A stretch of DNA of 64,000 bases, taken from the NCBI GenBank assembly GCA_030704615.1, contig CM060733.1, forward strand, positions 50,840,001 to 50,904,000, written 5' to 3'. The stretch comes from Takakia lepidozioides (lineage: Eukaryota; Streptophyta; Takakiopsida; Takakiales; Takakiaceae). The notes beneath the pieces are model-generated. The model ran no database searches. It saw only the letters and a list, made by a program, of their open reading frames with translations, and was not told the origin of the DNA. A program made the translations under genes and the position numbers. Positions 32,974 through 43,368 of this stretch are shown here, one piece after another. The stretch's first letter is position 1. Each line of letters begins with the position of its first letter.

Positions 32974-35650
32974 GTTTCCGCAGCTATCACGTCTCCGTAT
33001 TATGAATGTTGTTTTGGAAATGGATCCATTTTTCGGTCGATTATGCAATCTCTTAAACAGGTTCTCATAATCGATGATGTGTATCGGGAATTTGTTGGAA
33101 ATTTTAATCCAAATGCTATATACGTGGCATAAGCAATTACAAATACGTCACACGATGAATTGTCCAATTTGGTGCATGACATTAACATAGATGTATTTGA
33201 ATTATGGTACGGGATTAACTATTAGATGTTGTTCTATTTCCATCGATAGATTTTTATTTGCGGGCATGTTGGAATCAAACACTATACCTTGATGATAAGT
33301 TTCGTTAATTTGAATTTATCATAGTTAAAATCTAATGGTTGTAGTTAACAAATACGTGTTGCAAACATTTCTTTGTGTATTTCGTTATGCCCAGTAGAGT
33401 CGAATACACATGTTGCTGGTAATGCTGATCAAATATTATTTGCATCGCAACTGCTAAATGTTGGTCACACAACCAATTATCAACTGGATTTGCTCGTTGT
33501 GTGTCGTCAATAGAAGATCTTCGTGCCAATATGTTTCATGACGCATTTTCCGTGTCAAATTGTTCATCTTTGGAATTTATTTCTATGATGTCGAGTGGTG
33601 TGGCCTGTGGGAGATAATTCTGAGTAAGCTCGATTTTCAGAATTGATTGTTTTCATGGTTTGAAATGGTTCATTTGATTCTATTGGTGTGGGATGTTTTA
33701 AATTATGGATGTTGTTTAGGAGATTTTTGCCTCATTTAAGCATCATTGAAAAGAAGTTGTAGCCTTTTAGGGTGACCCTATAGTTACGCAAGAGGTTTTT
33801 TTTTTTTTTTTTTCCTTTAAGCGAAGGGAAATCATATTGTTGATCACTAAGGCAAAGATTGCTGATTACAGGCGTGCCTTACCATTCCGTGTCTCTGGCC
33901 TCCAACAATGCCTAGTAAAAGAATGTAGGTGCGCCACAGGGTGGCAAACATCGACCATAGCTCTTATGTGAGGTTCAGCCCCCCTCTTATTTCATGGGCA
34001 CTGTACACCAGTTGCTCTGTTTGTCTGCTTGGATGATTTTACACAACCACCAACTATAGGCAGTGCCCATGTTCCTATCTCCAACGGATCTTGTTGTGAT
34101 GATGCATCAGAGACCATAAGGGCTTCTTTTAGTATATGCAAACATGGTCTGCTCCTTCTTTGTCTCTAGGAAATGCCTACATCCTGAAACAAGCACTGCA
34201 GTCAAAATCCTCAAGTTTGATGTCTTGGCCAGTTTGGGGAATGTTTCCGCGTGAGCCCATAAGCACGTGAGTGTAGCCAGGCTCACGCCACGTCAACATT
34301 ATTTTGATTGTAGAGAACCTAATTCCGCGGAAGGAAAGTCGATTTGCAACGCCTCCGGTTGTCCACCTTTATCGGAAATGTTCCTTCCCCATCCACATTC
34401 AGGACGGATGAGAAATCCACGAGAGGACTGCAAATGAGAAAATTCCGAAGTTGAAGGCCAACCTCCCAAAAAATCATGTGTTGTTTGTAGTCACGTGGAA
34501 ACTTGCAAATTCTCTGCAGCGTAAGAAAATATGTAGTCCATTCCGGAAACACCAATCTTCATCCACTTTTTATTTTCGAAATATTGTGTTAAAAAATATG
34601 TCGTCTTTTACATGGAAGGTATTGAGTGTGCAATGACTCGATTGATGGCACAGTAGCAAGGGCTCCTGGACTGCGATCATAGGTGCGTGTTGCACATTCC
34701 TGTTTCACATGCCTGCATTCTTTCCCTTCCATTTGGGAGTTAGTTGCTTCTCCGGCTCTTTTGTGACGAGTGCTTGTATGAGTCTCTCCTGAATGTCCTT
34801 GTCAGTGCATGGTGCAAGCGCTGCGGCGTTGTCATTTATGTTCCTCAACTCGACCTCATCAAATGATATGTCTTGTTTTGGAAGGTCAAGATACCACCCG
34901 CAGTCTCTGAAGTGCGCTGTCAACTCCAGTCTTTGTCAATCCCAGCTGTATACATTGTCTTGTCATTTGATGGGTCCGCCATGTGTAGATGAAATCAGGG
35001 TCATCGCTCAGATACGTCCCCGGAATGAGGATATGGTAGATGTACCTGAATCATACATTCAGAAAACACAGATACAGCCAGTGCTTGTTAACTCCCATTA
35101 AATCCACTTGTTATCAATATTGCGTTGACGCAAGGTTGATCCCCAACGAAACACTAAGCAAGACAAAGATTTATCTCCCAAAAGAGGCAATTGAAATCCA
35201 TAGCATAATCAAGGTTGCGTTGACGCAACCTTGATTGTGTCCAACACAACGAAGAACAATTGTAATATCGGGTTGGTGTTTCTAAACCGGCCCTTGAAGA
35301 ATTAGCAACCTACTTGGGCTATACTCGCAACTGTGTGTCAGTCTTCAGAGCTAATGTCCGCAGCTTCAAGAATTTTTGAAGGGGGGTGAGGTCAATGCTG
35401 GCCTCACTTTGCTCTCTCAACTTTGTGGGCCTATGATACGTAATATTCATTGCAACAGAGTAAAATTGGAGAGAGAAACCATCTTGAGGGTGTGGAAGAT
35501 TTGTGCCCTCGGTTCTTTTGGAATCATTGCTAAATCTCTCCCGTGAAGCACTCTTATAGTTTCCAAGTATATTTCTCTTTAGCCATAACAATTATTTTTA
35601 TATTAAAAATGAACAAATAAAAAATTCCTCCTCAGTGTCTATATAGTTTT
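32974..35650. other. Intergenic with degraded fragments
   Basis: No intact gene. Contents: a short plus-strand open piece (about 32950-33132, IFRSIMQSLKQVLIIDDVYR) of no known family, a T tract at 33799-33818 that may be a minus-strand poly(A) tail, an 11-bp inverted repeat (33993-34003 with 34061-34071), an unrecognised minus open piece at 34319-34555, and a 13-bp perfect palindrome arm pair at 35208-35235. Confidence 0.5.
34705..34923 (-). pseudogene. Fragment related to the ORF at 10.68 kb
   Basis: Minus frame: TAHFRDCGWYLDLPKQDISF, ELRNINDNAAALAPC and RLIQALVTKEPEKQLTPKWK. The last segment aligns with RIIAALAAKEPEKSATPKRK at 10682-10760, so both come from one repeated ORF family. This piece supplies the more N-terminal part. 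The family is unrecognised. Confidence 0.5.
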
Positions 35651-36294
35651 TGTCAAGGACAAGAACATGACTAAACACAAACAAAAGATAAAACTAGAGG
35701 TAAAATGCTAGACAAGAAGTCAAGATCGGCGTGGCCGAATGCACGATAAGTAAATAGGAATCAAGACGATCTTTATAACAATGAACAAGAGTACAAGATA
35801 TTGGAACACGACTTGAATACTGAAATGCTGGAAACTGGATTGGAGTACCAGATACTGGAAACTGGGCTAGAGTACTGGGGATTGGACTGGAGTACTGGGA
35901 ACTGGAAACAAGAGTAGCTTGAACTGGTGTTGGCGAGACTGAAGAGTATCTAGTCTCGCCTCATATATATATTGGCTACTAAGAAGCTTCCCCAAGAAGC
36001 TTCCCCTATGGAGGTTTCTTGCTGGAGAAGTTTCCAAGATTAAACAAAGGTTTCTTGATGGAGAAGCTTCCTTAAATAAATGAGGTATCTTGATGGAGAA
36101 GTTTCCTCCAAAGGAAGCTTCCTAAGTAGTTTCCCAAGTTACTCTTGGTAATTTGGTAAACTCCCGGTAACTTGGTAAGTAATGATAAATCATGGTAGAT
36201 CATGGTAAATCACGGTAAGTCATGGTAACTTTCGGTAACTTGGTAACTTCTGGTATTTACTCTTGGTAAATTCTTTTGGGCTATGTCCGTGACA
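35651..36294 (-). repeat. LTR (3' LTR in the minus sense)
   Basis: About 644 bp, TGTCAAGGAC to GTCCGTGACA on plus. It contains six GAA(GC/GT)TTC modules (35983, 35996, 36027, 36063, 36098, 36114), a TATATATAT box near 35962-35970, and GGTAA-rich sequence toward 36290. Confidence 0.9.
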
Positions 36295-36309
36295 TCACCC
36301 CCTCCTCTA
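36295..36309 (-). promoter_or_regulatory. Polypurine tract of the gag-protease element
   Basis: On minus, CTAGAGGAGGGGGTGA runs directly into the LTR start TGTCACGG. It gives the sense of the element and the LTR boundary. Confidence 0.75.
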
Positions 36310-36349
36310 GCGCCGAGTTCCTCGAGGAGCGGTAAAATCTTGGACTTGC

Positions 36350-36841
36350 TTAGAGTTGGAGAAAATCCAAAATCCGGCGAATGATACTTGCCAAGTATTC
36401 GGCTGTTTGTTCTTGACTCAAATGATTTATAGGTCCCTGCAACCATCGATAGTGTCCAACACCTGGAACTTGGGACCACGCAGTGATTTGAGCATTCTGA
36501 TTTTCGAAGCTGCCTTCAAACATGATTTCGTTGCCCTTTGGGTCCGAAGCCTCAACCTCTAATAGAATTATCAGACTTCGAGTAGGCTCCATTTGCCGTC
36601 GTACGGGGTTCAGATGAGGAAGTACGTGTCGCATTGGTGGCCTATCGTCTCGAGAGCGTCGGCGTGATGTTGAAGGTCGTGAGAGTCGGAATGGCTGATC
36701 TGGTAGTTGGGCAAGCGACAACTCCAATGTATCTGGTTCCTGTGACTTTATACTGCCAATACAAGATGCAAGAGTGCTGGAAGTGTAGCTATATATACTG
36801 ATGTGTGGTGCTTCTCCCTCCTTAGCGTGTATCAGGTACAT
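36350..36841 (-). other. Open frame next to the polypurine tract, origin unknown
   Basis: 163 codons on minus, ending DFLQL. It has an Arg/Pro-rich middle (RPSTSRRRSRDDRPPMRHV) and a C-terminus HLSQEQTAEYLASIIRRILD that resembles the helical end of Gypsy polyproteins. It is probably the remnant of the pol C-terminus left after RT and integrase were deleted, but no domain is certain. Confidence 0.4.
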
Positions 36842-37084
36842 TGAATGTGGAGTCTACACCTTGAAGCTAACTTGGCTGACATCATCGTTGTAACGTCTTA
36901 TTGACGTGTAGCTCGGGGCTTAGCTGGATATCGTTGATGAAACTCTTGGACTTTGTCAGATGCATTGACGAGGTTGGATGAAGGTTCTCACGTTCGTTCG
37001 CTGATATCATAGCATTTCCAATGTACGAAATACTCAAGACATTTATACTTAATGCGAGAGTCTAGGACTTCGTCGACTTCATAC

Positions 37085-38426
37085 TCAAGTTGTTGATTGA
37101 CTTCGACTGGTTGGAGACTGGATGACATTGAAAACAATATGTGATGCTTGATCTTTAAGCTTCACTTCAAGTGATCGAGTTTCATGATCCACATTTCCTG
37201 ATGCTAACGGTCGTCCATCGATGACTTCAACGGGGGCCGAGAGTTTCTTCTTTACGAGCGTTAAATTGTGTTGCTTTGCAAAGTTTTTGTCCATAAAACA
37301 AGCTGAAGCTCCTGACTCCAAAAGTGCTTCTACAACGATATCTCGATTTTGCACTCTGATTTTTACCGGAACTGTGAAGCAAGGTGCAGGGTCTGGAGGT
37401 AGAAAGTTTCCGACCTCCTCGTATCGAACACTTGAGTTGTGCCCCGAACTTTGAATCTTTCCTTGTTGGGGCAGTTTAATGCTATGTGATCTTCTTCTCC
37501 GCAATAGAGGCATAATCCATTCGAGCGCCGTCTTTGTTTTTCTTGTGGCGTCAATGGTTTGAATCGGACAACATCAATCTGCATAGGATCACTACTGGAT
37601 GTCTGATGGATCGTTGTATCTGGTGTCGTAGTAGCAGTGACATGATGCGTCGTCGACCATCTAGATCGCTTCTCTTGACGTCTTTCGAACAAACGATTAT
37701 CGCATGCAATGACTTGGGTGATGAATTCATTCAGTGTGCTAACGTTTGGCATTGTTAGCAACAAATCTTTTACATCATCTTTTAGTCCACATCGAAACTG
37801 ACTAATGAGGCTATTCTCATTCCAGTCGAGGTCGCACGCAAGTTGTCGAAATTCGGCAGCATAAACGGAAGCAGGACGTGCTCATTGTCGAAGATTTCGC
37901 ATCTTTGTTTCTGTAACTCTCTTTCTATCATTTTCTCTAAACGTTGCAGTGAACTCAGACATGAATGCTTCAAAATTATATAATAAATACAATTTTTTTT
38001 TTCTAATAGCGGTGCAAACCAAGATAGGGCAGTGCCTGATAGAAGGGTGCCCATGAATCCCACTTAAATACCTTCATCGGGGTAGCGTTGTGGATGTAGT
38101 CGTAGGAACAGTCGTACTTGTTGAACAGAATCGCGAAATCTTGATCTCGTCCCATCAAATTTCTCGGGCATGCTGATCTTTGGTTCTCTCGTAATCTGTT
38201 GAAGATGAACCGTTGCAGTATGAGCTGTTGCAGTAGGGACTCGTATGGTTGAAGATCCATTGTTCGACTCCTTTAACTCTGAAATTTGTTGTTGCAAATT
38301 GTGGAGAGCGTTGCCAAGATCTTGAGACTGATCAGCTTGCAATTGGGCGGTAGATGTACGAAGTTCTTGCATCTGGAGCTGAAGACTTTGCAATATGGTG
38401 ACCATTTCCGCAAATGTGCCTTCCAT
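37085..38426 (-). pseudogene. gag-protease of the 3.4-kb element, broken
   Basis: It starts at 38426 with MEGTFAEMVTILQSLQLQMQ (coiled coil), followed by MPEKFDGTRSRFRDSVQQVR, a stop at 38064, then VGFMGTLLSGTALSWFAPLL, a capsid of the sushi/Tf1-like Retrotrans_gag type. Frameshifts lead to SRWSTTHHV and the zinc knuckle CLYCGEEDHIALNC (about 37490-37530). The protease frame (37513-37085) has VEALLESGASACFMDKNFA, where the usual DSG is ESG, so catalysis is doubtful. The rest of pol is deleted. Confidence 0.8.
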
Positions 38427-38447
38427 CTTAACTAACTAAAGAACAAA

Positions 38448-38462
38448 CTTCAGTCTCGCCAA
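38448..38462 (-). promoter_or_regulatory. Primer-binding site, complementary to the element's own RNA 5' end
   Basis: Two bases inside the LTR on minus, TTGGCGAGACTGAAG. Its exact complement, CTTCAGTCTCGCCAA, lies on minus in the LTR at 38758-38744, just after the TATA box. This is the arrangement expected for self-primed reverse transcription. Confidence 0.65.
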
Positions 38463-38464
38463 AT

Positions 38465-39097
38465 TGTCAAGGACGAGAACATGACTGAACACAAACAAGA
38501 GATAAAACTAGAGATACAATGCTAGACAAGAAGTCAAGATCGGCGTGGCCGAATGTACGATGAGTAAATAGGAATCAAGACGATCTTTATAACAATGAAC
38601 AAGAGTACAAGATATTGGAACACGACTTGAATACTGAAATGCTGGAAACTGGACTGGAGTACCAGATACTGGAAACTGGGCTAGAGTACTGGAAATTGGA
38701 CTGGAGTACTGGGAACTGGAAACAAGAGTAGCTTGAACTGGTGTTGGCGAGACTGAAGAGTATCCAGTCTCGCCTCATATATATATTGGCTACTAAGAAG
38801 CTTCCCCAAGAAGCTTCCCCTATGGAGGTTTATTGCTGGAGAAGTTTCCAAGATTAAACAAAGGTTTCTTGATAGAGAAGCTTCCTTAAACAAATGAGGT
38901 ATCTTGATGGAGAAGTTTCCTCCAAAGGAAGCTTCCTAAGTAGTTTCCCAAGTTACTCTTGGTAATTTGATAAACTCCCGATAACTTGGTAAGTAATGAT
39001 AAATCATGATAGATCATGGTAATTACGGTAAGTCATGGTAATTTGGTAACTTCTGGTATTTACTCTTGATAAACTCTTCTGGGCTATGTCCGTGACA
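38465..39097 (-). repeat. LTR (5' LTR in the minus sense, promoter LTR)
   Basis: About 633 bp, matching 35651-36294. In the minus sense, six heat-shock-element-like modules (38928, 38912, 38877, 38841, 38810, 38797) come first, then the TATA box (38778-38786), then the predicted RNA start near 38758. Confidence 0.9.
38778..38786 (-). promoter_or_regulatory. TATA box of the LTR promoter
   Basis: TATATATAT in a CCAATATATATATGAGG context, read on minus. A start about 28 bases downstream falls at 38758, the first base of the sequence complementary to the primer-binding site. Confidence 0.6.
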
Positions 39098-42000
39098 ACT
39101 TTGTGGATTGGGGATGATTTTGTCTTTGTAGTTTTAACTTTTATTCTCGGGGGGGGGGGGGGGGGGGCACTTCCAAATATTCCGATATTACATGCCAAAA
39201 AATATAGGGTACAATATTCTTGGCAGATAAAATTTAGAAAGTAATTACAAATATATTTTTTACAACTACCAATAGGGTCCTAATAAAGACCTGGGAGAAG
39301 TATCGTCTAGTTACTGGTTTGTCAGGTGGGTTAGACTTGGATTTGGGGACTTGAACTGTTGATGGTACTTGGTTTGCAAGGGAGTTTGAGTTTAGGGTTG
39401 GTATTCCCGCTTAAATTCAAGTATGATGTAATAGATAGTAAATGGATAGATAGATTCAATCATTAGGTCAGTTACTATGACTTTTGACAAAGTTCAGAAA
39501 GCTTACAGCATGAATGCTGGTGATCCCCAAGCTTTGGATGAGTTTGTTACCAAGTAATGAATTTTTTTTACGATAAAAAATCTTTTCTATTTATTGTTAC
39601 TATAGCGTGCCTGAAATTTGCTAGCATCAGTAAAATACAATTAACATAGCCTGTCGGAAAATCCAGCATTTTACAAAATTATGTAAGTATAAGGTGGCTG
39701 ATTTGAAAGACCAAAATAAAAACAATACCCCCATACTTAATCCTTTTTTTGCATCTGATATATAAAAGATATAGGGAGTGCCAGCCAGCCCCCCTCCCCC
39801 CCGAGCTTTTCTTTCACGTGTTTAAGACAACATCAACATTTTGCTAGTTGCTGGTTTCAGTCACACCTGTTGACTGCTGCAATTGATTTTAAAAAAAAAA
39901 ATTTTTTTAGCAAAGAAGACATTTTAAGATACACATTAGCCTTTGTCGTTTGGGGAAATGGTTAGAGGAGATGAAGACTGACATGAGCCACCAAAACATG
40001 ATGGGTAAGTAGGACCATCCGGGAACGCAATCGTGAAGATGTGAGGCAAGAGGTAATTGTGACTTATATCATAACCAAGAATTTTTGGCAGAACCTGCTT
40101 GGGTATACTTTTCCGAGGGTCAGAAATGGATGTTGATATGATACAAGAAATATGTGAAAATGCATAACATAAACCGTTTATGGCATGTACATCGGCATGA
40201 GGTGCAAACGAGGCAAAATTATGGGGAGTTTTATTCTTGCCTCAACGAAGAAGACCCCGCATACTAATTGAACTTTTTTCCATACTATTGACATCAAAAT
40301 GTTTGTCAACAATGGATGAATATGTTCAATGGCATACATCACTTCAAAACCTTTTCACTTGCTAAGATAATTATATCCATGTATAATGTCCGAAACAAAA
40401 CATTCAAAAATAAATAAATAAAAAATTGTTTGATATGCAGATTATAATATTCATCGTGACCTAGAAAACTATTATGTGGAGCAATTACTCTTATTTAAAC
40501 CATTGCATGGCTTAGAAAGTGCACAAAGAAAATCATCAATATATGAAGCGAGACATTTGTTTTGTTTTGTAGCGTTGTTCAGATCTCCCAAACCGCGGGG
40601 CCAGCCCCTGGGCTTGGTGGCATTGGAAATCCCTTGATGAGGATGAGGAGGGGTGCACAAGCTTGGTCTCATGATTTTTGGACCCACCGTGTGGGAGACA
40701 TCGAATTTCAAGTACTTTCGGTCGGTGGAAATTCGTGAAAAATAGAAAGTGGGCTTTCTTGGGACAAGCCTCGACCAGAGATGTATCAATAATGATTGGA
40801 TATATTAGTACTTAAATTGGGCGTTGACATGGGAACTTACTTGGATACAGAGGAGATTGCACTTGGGCTTAGATGACAGTGAACACTTGGGCCTCTACAT
40901 TGGGGGATGCACTTGGATACATGAATAGAAGATTGCACTTAGGCTTGGATGGCCTCGACATAGGAGACGCACTTGGATACATAGGAGATTGCACTTGGAC
41001 TTAGATGACACAGGACACTTGGGCCAACGGCACATGCTACCCCATTCCACATGACATGACACATTCATATTACATCCACTACAAGTTGAAATAGTTTGAA
41101 ACTATTACCTTAATACCTTGGCAACTTCGACACAAATTTTAATATTTCAAAGATTGTTGAAAATTTTGGAAATTGATTTTGTAAAATTTAATAACTGTGT
41201 GGATGATAATAATGCATCTTTAGGAATATTCGATATGTTGAAATGAAATTCTCAAAATAAAATAAATATTCGAGATGATTGTTGAACTTGCCAAGTACAA
41301 CGATATCTTCTTATTTGGGTCTTTAAAGTCGCACGTGGGCCCTGGCTAGTACGGCCAGGTGGTGGTTTGGGGTGCCCCGTCGTGACCCCTTCCTGGCCCG
41401 GGTCCAATGAGGTAGGGTCCATTGGCCCTGACATGCCCGGGTGTAGTGGGTCCACCCTCCTAGGCCACGGTGGGGCTGACTCTAGGCTTTTATCTGGATA
41501 AGTAATTAAAAACTTGATGGTGTAGTAGTGAACAACATGTAGTGTGGTGGTTTATTGTATGGTATCCGTGGGGTTGCCGGTTCAGTTTTGGTTGGTGTTG
41601 CATGTGCATTAATGATGGATTTTTTATGGACAAGTTTTTCTGAAAAAAATTCTAAGTCTCACAGGGCAGGCGGCGGGCGGACGGGCTGCGGCGCCGTGAG
41701 TGGACCCGGACTCGCGAGTGGACCGGACAAGGCGGGGCTGCACCGCGTGGCGAGTAGACCCGGACCCGACCCGCTGAGTAGACCCGGACTCCCAAGTGGA
41801 CCCGCCGGGGTGGTCGCAGGGCGCCCCCACGTCCATGCATGGTGCCTGGCCCACACGTGAGACTTTAGGACCCAATTAATCTAAAATGAGAGCCCTATTT
41901 ATATATATTTTTTCTTACAAAGACAACATTAAAGTATGCACACATGACATGAGATTTTGTTCAACATCTTGGAATAGAAAACAATCAATGTATATGGTCA

Positions 42001-43368
42001 TAAACATTTCCAAATCCAAATCACATGACCATCAATAATCCAAATATTAATAAATATAGTAACATAACAATAAAAGATTTTTTGGAATGTCAAATTGTAA
42101 CTAAAAAACAATAACAAATAATAATTATTTAAGCTTAAAAAAAAACATTGAATGGGGACAAAGGCCCAGTTAAATCACAGTTTACTGTCTGATAATATTT
42201 GGCCAACTACATTGTAATTAGATATAGAACAAAGTGCGATTTTTAAGATTGTATGTATAGAAAGAGAGCAAATCATGATGATTATTATTATTATTATTAT
42301 TATTATTATTTTGGAAGCAAAAAGAAACCTGGGAGCAACTGCTCACAATTCAGGCCCTTGAGGAGGGGGAAAAATTAACCCCCTTTCAGATAAGCCATTA
42401 GGCACACAGGTGGGAAACATCACCACCAGACCAACCGGTCACGAACGGTCCACACACCTGACGAGGCAGCGGGTTTTGAACCCTGAACCACCAGGGCGAC
42501 ACACTGTGCACTTACCAGCTGAGCTACCAGCTGATGTGCATCATAATCTTCCATTGTATTTATGTTTGAAAGGAGGAAGCTTATTGGACTGACCATAACC
42601 GGCTTACATTGCTTTCAAACTACAAAATCTCGTACCTTAATTTCTATTCTCAGACAGAAAAATCTGAAAATAAAATTAAAAAAAATTCAATCATATAATA
42701 GTCTCATTTGAATTAAATAGAACATATAATATAAATTAAATAATATATAAGCAGATACTACAATATACTGAAAACCACCAATAAATTCCCAATATTTCAT
42801 TTTAATCAAACCCTTCCAAAAAAAAGAAAAAAACATGTTTTCATACATAGGTACCTATTCGATTTAAAAGTTAAAGATTATCTAAAATACATTGAAAACC
42901 AAACTAAGTACAGTGTAGCCATAGATGCGTCTTGTTAAAACAATGTTTCATCCATCCCAAGATCGTCCCTGCAGCGTGACAACCAACAGTTAGCGGTTAG
43001 CCCTTTTCTTCCTCAAGCCTGCTGTGTGGCTCTGTCTCTTCACTGATCTCTAAGACATGCAGGTATATATGGTCACAGATCTTTCCACAGAGACAGTTTA
43101 CTCATGTAACCCGACCCAAGAGATGCTGGCAGCTTAGCAGAGCTTCGAGTATTTTGAATGGCACTGAGTCCTTTTGATTTGGTCTGCTGCAAGAGAAGAA
43201 GCTGAAGACACGAAAGGGAGGTTGCGATGAGCTTCGCCACAAGTCCGTGAGGTAACAACAAGATCAGCAGGTTCTCGTGTTGCAAATTGATGCTGGTATT
43301 ACTCGTTTATGCATTTTTCAGTGAAGATGTAGTCGTATGAGCACCGGTGGGAGATCAGCGAGGGAGAA
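39098..43368. other. Intergenic region with simple and tandem repeats
   Basis: No gene recognised. Contents: a G homopolymer (39150-39167), degenerate tandem units of about 65-75 bp built on CACTTGGATACA...GATTGCACTTGG (40840-41025), a GC-rich block with repeated GAGTGGACCCGGAC (41660-41810), AT-rich sequence (41880-42280), a SINE, and further AT-rich sequence up to the CFAP70 leader. Confidence 0.5.
42277..42540 (-). mobile_element. tRNA-derived SINE with AAT-repeat tail
   Basis: On minus, an A box TAGCTCAGCTGG (plus 42515-42526) and a B box GGTTCAAAACC (plus 42472-42482) are 32 bases apart, as in a tRNA gene. About 160 bases of unrelated body follow, ending in an (AAT)n tail, seen as (ATT)n at 42277-42311 on plus. 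The acceptor stem does not close and there is no anticodon arm of quality, so it is not a tRNA gene. Pol III transcription from the internal boxes is expected for an intact copy. Confidence 0.7.

Larger units (their letters stand above)
35651..39097 (-). mobile_element. Non-autonomous Gypsy-like LTR element with gag and protease only
   Basis: Two direct LTRs (35651-36294 and 38465-39097) enclose 2.2 kb coding on minus for gag and protease, with no RT, RNase H or integrase. A polypurine tract abuts the left LTR and a primer-binding site abuts the right LTR, which fixes the sense as minus. The LTR ends are TG/CA. A clear 5-bp target duplication is not seen. The LTRs differ by scattered substitutions and small indels, more than in the 21-33 kb element, so it is older. 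The structure resembles internally deleted TR-GAG elements and would need RT and integrase from a relative. Confidence 0.85.

Noticed and set aside
36350-36841. Chromodomain at the end of the 3.4-kb element
   Set aside because: The aromatic cage and the WEP-type motif of a chromodomain are not visible. Only a generic helical end remains.
40840-41025. Spaced repeats considered as a CRISPR-like array
   Set aside because: The units are degenerate, uneven and AT/GC-mixed in a plant intergenic region. They are ordinary tandem-repeat decay.
42472-42533. tRNA gene on minus
   Set aside because: A and B boxes are present but the acceptor and anticodon stems do not pair. It is part of a SINE.
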